Positions 61,808 to 64,000 of a DNA stretch of 64,000 bases are shown in pieces (the first letter of the stretch is position 1; every line of letters begins with the position of its first letter). A program made the translations under genes and the position numbers. Origin of the DNA: Mycolicibacterium setense. GTDB taxonomy: Bacteria; Actinomycetota; Actinomycetes; Mycobacteriales; Mycobacteriaceae. The notes below the pieces were generated by a model. It was not told the origin of the DNA. It worked only from the letters and a program-made list of their open reading frames with translations, and did no database searches. The stretch is taken from assembly GCF_000805385.1 (NCBI RefSeq), contig NZ_JTJW01000008.1:558001-622000 (forward strand), given 5' to 3'.

Positions 61808-62449
61808 CTACAGCATCACGCCGAACATGATCGCCATGCCGCCGGCCATCATTGCCCGGCACAGCGTGCCGAAGTGCGAGAACGGCGAAGCTTCTGACTT
61901 CTGTCGTGCGGCGAAGTAGCGGTACAGCCACGCCGCCGTGGCGATCACGAAACCGAGTGTCAGCAACCAGTTGATGGCGGGAATCCAGAGTGGCTGCACC
62001 GAGGCGTGTTCCATGGCCATCGCCGTCCCGCCGCCAGAATGTCCGGCCATGTGGATCGCATGCACGTCGCCGGAACCCGCTGTGGCGGCCGTTTCTGTAT
62101 GCCGCACAAGCAGATTGCCGTTCATGACGGCATACATCCAGGCCATGGCCGACATCATCGCGGCGTGATAGCCGTCGACCACACGGCCATAGGTCGTGCG
62201 GGATCGCAGCGCGACGGCCAGGAACCATCCCGCGGCGGCGAGGAAGAAGAAGAGCGGCGGCAGTGTCGGCAACTCAGCGCCGCGCGGCCAGGCCATCACC
62301 ATCATCGCGATGGCCATCACCAAGTGGAGCACCTGGCTCACAGCAGCGCCCGGACGACCCCGGGAGCCCACCAAGGCAAAAGCACACTCAGCGGCACTCA
62401 GGGCGAACAACACCGTCACTATCCAGCGGAGCGCAAGATCGGCGATCAT
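61808..62449 (-). CDS. DUF5134 membrane protein, Met/His-rich
   Basis: 213 residues, about six transmembrane helices. Met and His are enriched in and around the helices (VMAIAMMVMAW, HAAMMSAMAWMYAVM, DVHAIHMAGHSGG), a pattern seen in copper-handling membrane proteins. The family is DUF5134, function unknown. It ends four bases from the zf-HC2 gene (converging) and is divergent from the CopD-CtaG gene. The shared spacer holds the repeat at 62529-62547. Confidence 0.78.
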   Translation of the reverse strand: MIADLALRWIVTVLFALSAAECAFALVGSRGRPGAAVSQVLHLVMAIAMMVMAWPRGAELPTLPPLFFFLAAAGWFLAVALRSRTTYGRVVDGYHAAMMSAMAWMYAVMNGNLLVRHTETAATAGSGDVHAIHMAGHSGGGTAMAMEHASVQPLWIPAINWLLTLGFVIATAAWLYRYFAARQKSEASPFSHFGTLCRAMMAGGMAIMFGVML

Positions 62450-62528
62450 TCCGGGTCCTGTCTGTCAGTGTCGGCCATCGTCCTTTGGTCGCAGGCGCCG
62501 GTGCGAAAGTTCCCGCACCCGATCAGTA

Positions 62529-62547
62529 CTACGACACGTTGTCGTAG
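62529..62547. promoter_or_regulatory. BlaI/CopY-like operator
   Basis: CTACGACA, CGT, TGTCGTAG is a perfect inverted repeat with 8-base arms. The TACxACA/TGTxGTA form recalls sites of BlaI/MecI/CopY-type repressors. It lies between divergent DUF5134 and CopD-CtaG genes and can control both. No such repressor gene is in the window. Confidence 0.6.
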
Positions 62548-62601
62548 ACTCGCATGGCCGCGATGTTCTGTTCGTTTCCGCGGCGGAAGGCCGGTTCGAC
62601 T

Positions 62602-64000
62602 ATGGCGCGTGCGCGCATGTCCACTGCCGCCGGCGGGTGGCGGGGACGCCTGACACTGCTCGGCGTCGTCGCAGGTTGCGCTGTGGTGCTGTTCGCGTGC
62701 GCCTTGCAGCTGGGCGCGCAGCGGCTCGCCTCGGCAGGGATCGCCGACCCGGGTACGGCCACCAGCGCAGCACGACTCCTCGGACACTGGGCCGCCACCT
62801 TGGCCGGTGCGGTGTGCGTCGGAGCGCTCGCCTGGATTGTGACGACCGCAACACCTCGCGATGACGGCCGGATCGACCCGACGTCCTTTTCGGCGCATCT
62901 GCTCGTCGAACGCGTCGCTGTCGCCTGGACTTGTTTTGCCACAGCGATGGTCGTCGTCTCGGCGTCCGCCGACGCCGGAATTCCCATCGGCCGGCTGATC
63001 GCCGGTCCCGGCCTCGGCAGCACCATCGCGGCATCAGAGGTCGCACGCGGGTGGTGTGCCACGGCGCTCTGCGCACTGGCGCTGGCGGTCGGCGTGCGTT
63101 TCACCCTCCGCTGGATCGGGCACTGCGTCGCACTGCTGCCTGCCCTCGTCGGGGTGGTCGCCGTGGCCGTGACGGGTAATGCCGGGCAGGGCCCAGACCA
63201 TGACATCGCCACCAGCGCGGCGATCGTCTTCTCCGTGACGGTCGCGGTGTGGGCCGGGACGAAGATCGCCGCCGCCGGATTGCCAGACGCCGTGCTTCGA
63301 CGCCGGATCCAGGTGCTGCACGTGCTGTGCGGATCGGTCACCATCGTTTACGGCGCCGTGCTGGCGACTCTGATGTTGGGCGGGCTGCCGATTCTGGGTT
63401 CGACCTATGGGCGGGCCGTGCTCGTCGCCGGGGTGCTGATGGTCCTGGTGTGGGTCGGCGACGGCGCATTTCTGCTGAAACGCCGCACCCCTTCACAACT
63501 GGTCAACACCGTGTCCGCAGCCGCGATGATCGTCGCCACCGCCGCCGTGGCACTTGCCGACAGCAGTGTGCCGCCCCGGTTCACGGTTCATGAGTTCTCC
63601 ACGTGGGACATCTTTTTGGGCTACCAACTGGATGCACCTCCGAGTCCGCTCAGCCTGATCACCGAGTGGCGGTTCGACCCCCTGATCGGTACGGCGGCCA
63701 TCGTTCTCGCACTCGGCTATCTCGTCGCCACGGCGCTGCTGCGGCGACGCGGCGACCATTGGCCGGTGGGCCGCACGATCGCTTGGACCCTGGGTTGCGC
63801 GGCCTTGCTCATCGCCACGAGTTCGGGCGTACGGGCCTACGGATCGGCGATGTTCAGCGTGCACATGGGTGAGCACATGGCGCTCAACATGTTCGTGCCC
63901 GTGCTTCTGGTCCTCGGCGCACCCGTCACACTCGCCCTACGGGTACTGCCGGCCGCGCCGAAAGGCGACGCGCCGGGCCCCCGCGAATGGCTGGTGTGGT
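62602..64000 (+). CDS. CopD-CtaG fusion membrane protein (partial, runs off the window)
   Basis: The frame is open from ATG 62602 to the edge, 466 codons without stop. The N-terminal half has CopD-like helices; the part from about 400 is caa3_CtaG with a Met/His-rich helix (MFSVHMGEHMALNMF) and the VLGAPVTLALR segment. It is a paralog of the gene at 32120-34156, whose equivalent part reads FSMHMIAHMLLSML and VLGAPVTMALR. A copper or oxidase-assembly role is inferred. Start ATG 62617 is an alternative. Confidence 0.85.
   Translation, partial: MARARMSTAAGGWRGRLTLLGVVAGCAVVLFACALQLGAQRLASAGIADPGTATSAARLLGHWAATLAGAVCVGALAWIVTTATPRDDGRIDPTSFSAHLLVERVAVAWTCFATAMVVVSASADAGIPIGRLIAGPGLGSTIAASEVARGWCATALCALALAVGVRFTLRWIGHCVALLPALVGVVAVAVTGNAGQGPDHDIATSAAIVFSVTVAVWAGTKIAAAGLPDAVLRRRIQVLHVLCGSVTIVYGAVLATLMLGGLPILGSTYGRAVLVAGVLMVLVWVGDGAFLLKRRTPSQLVNTVSAAAMIVATAAVALADSSVPPRFTVHEFSTWDIFLGYQLDAPPSPLSLITEWRFDPLIGTAAIVLALGYLVATALLRRRGDHWPVGRTIAWTLGCAALLIATSSGVRAYGSAMFSVHMGEHMALNMFVPVLLVLGAPVTLALRVLPAAPKGDAPGPREWLVW

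Overview
The window is high-GC actinobacterial DNA and reads as a Mycobacterium/Mycolicibacterium chromosome, probably a fast grower. Support comes from MmpS/MmpL transport genes, mycobactin genes (mbtK, mbtL, mbtM), the 180-kDa-class NAD-glutamate dehydrogenase, a mycothiol-linked DsbA-like protein, a PrpR-controlled methylcitrate operon, and a backbone that follows the M. tuberculosis order Rv2463 to Rv2484c (order and identities recalled, not searched).

Layout. 0-4.1 kb: the end of a maleylpyruvate-isomerase-family gene, lipP, a Gly-rich membrane protein, and rpiB-nei1. 4.1-15.2 kb: an accessory catabolic island inserted in the backbone. It holds two divergent, tightly overlapping operons around one GntR gene and one AT-rich operator. 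The leftward operon is gntR, NCS1 permease, yeast-type cytosine deaminase, 2OG-Fe(II) oxygenase. The rightward operon is a polar amino acid-type ABC importer, D-aminoacylase, enolase-superfamily acid-sugar dehydratase, KDPG aldolase and KDG kinase. 15.2-24.8 kb: Rv2466c-like gene with a SigH-type promoter, DUF732, pepN, a small HNH gene between two hairpins, DUF5130/ctaJ, a second HNH gene, glbO-aglA, and small conserved genes. 24.8-39.7 kb: thioesterase, gdh, ettA, ssbB, a CopD-CtaG fusion, then the lipid genes WS/DGAT, plsC and plsB. 39.8-41.4 kb: PD-(D/E)XK protein, tRNA-Arg(UCU), universal stress protein. 41.4-47.8 kb: a second accessory catabolic cluster (MBL hydrolase, FCD regulator, CoA ligase, class II aldolase, amidohydrolase, D-2-hydroxyacid dehydrogenase). 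48-55.6 kb: mmpS-mmpL-tetR and an iron-regulated mbtK-mbtL-mbtM locus without mbtN. 55.9-61 kb: prpDBC with divergent prpR. 61-64 kb: zf-HC2 membrane protein, DUF5134, and a second CopD-CtaG gene that runs off the window.

How parts work together. The rightward island operon encodes enough to import an acylated amino compound, hydrolyse it, and take the released acid sugar through KDG and KDPG to pyruvate and glyceraldehyde-3-phosphate. The leftward operon handles cytosine or a methylated derivative. prpDBC/PrpR converts propionyl-CoA, as expected for an organism that degrades sterols and odd-chain fat. plsB, plsC and WS/DGAT form a chain of translationally coupled acyltransferases. mbtKLM acylates mycobactin under a likely IdeR box. 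mmpS-mmpL may export a lipid or siderophore under its own TetR repressor.
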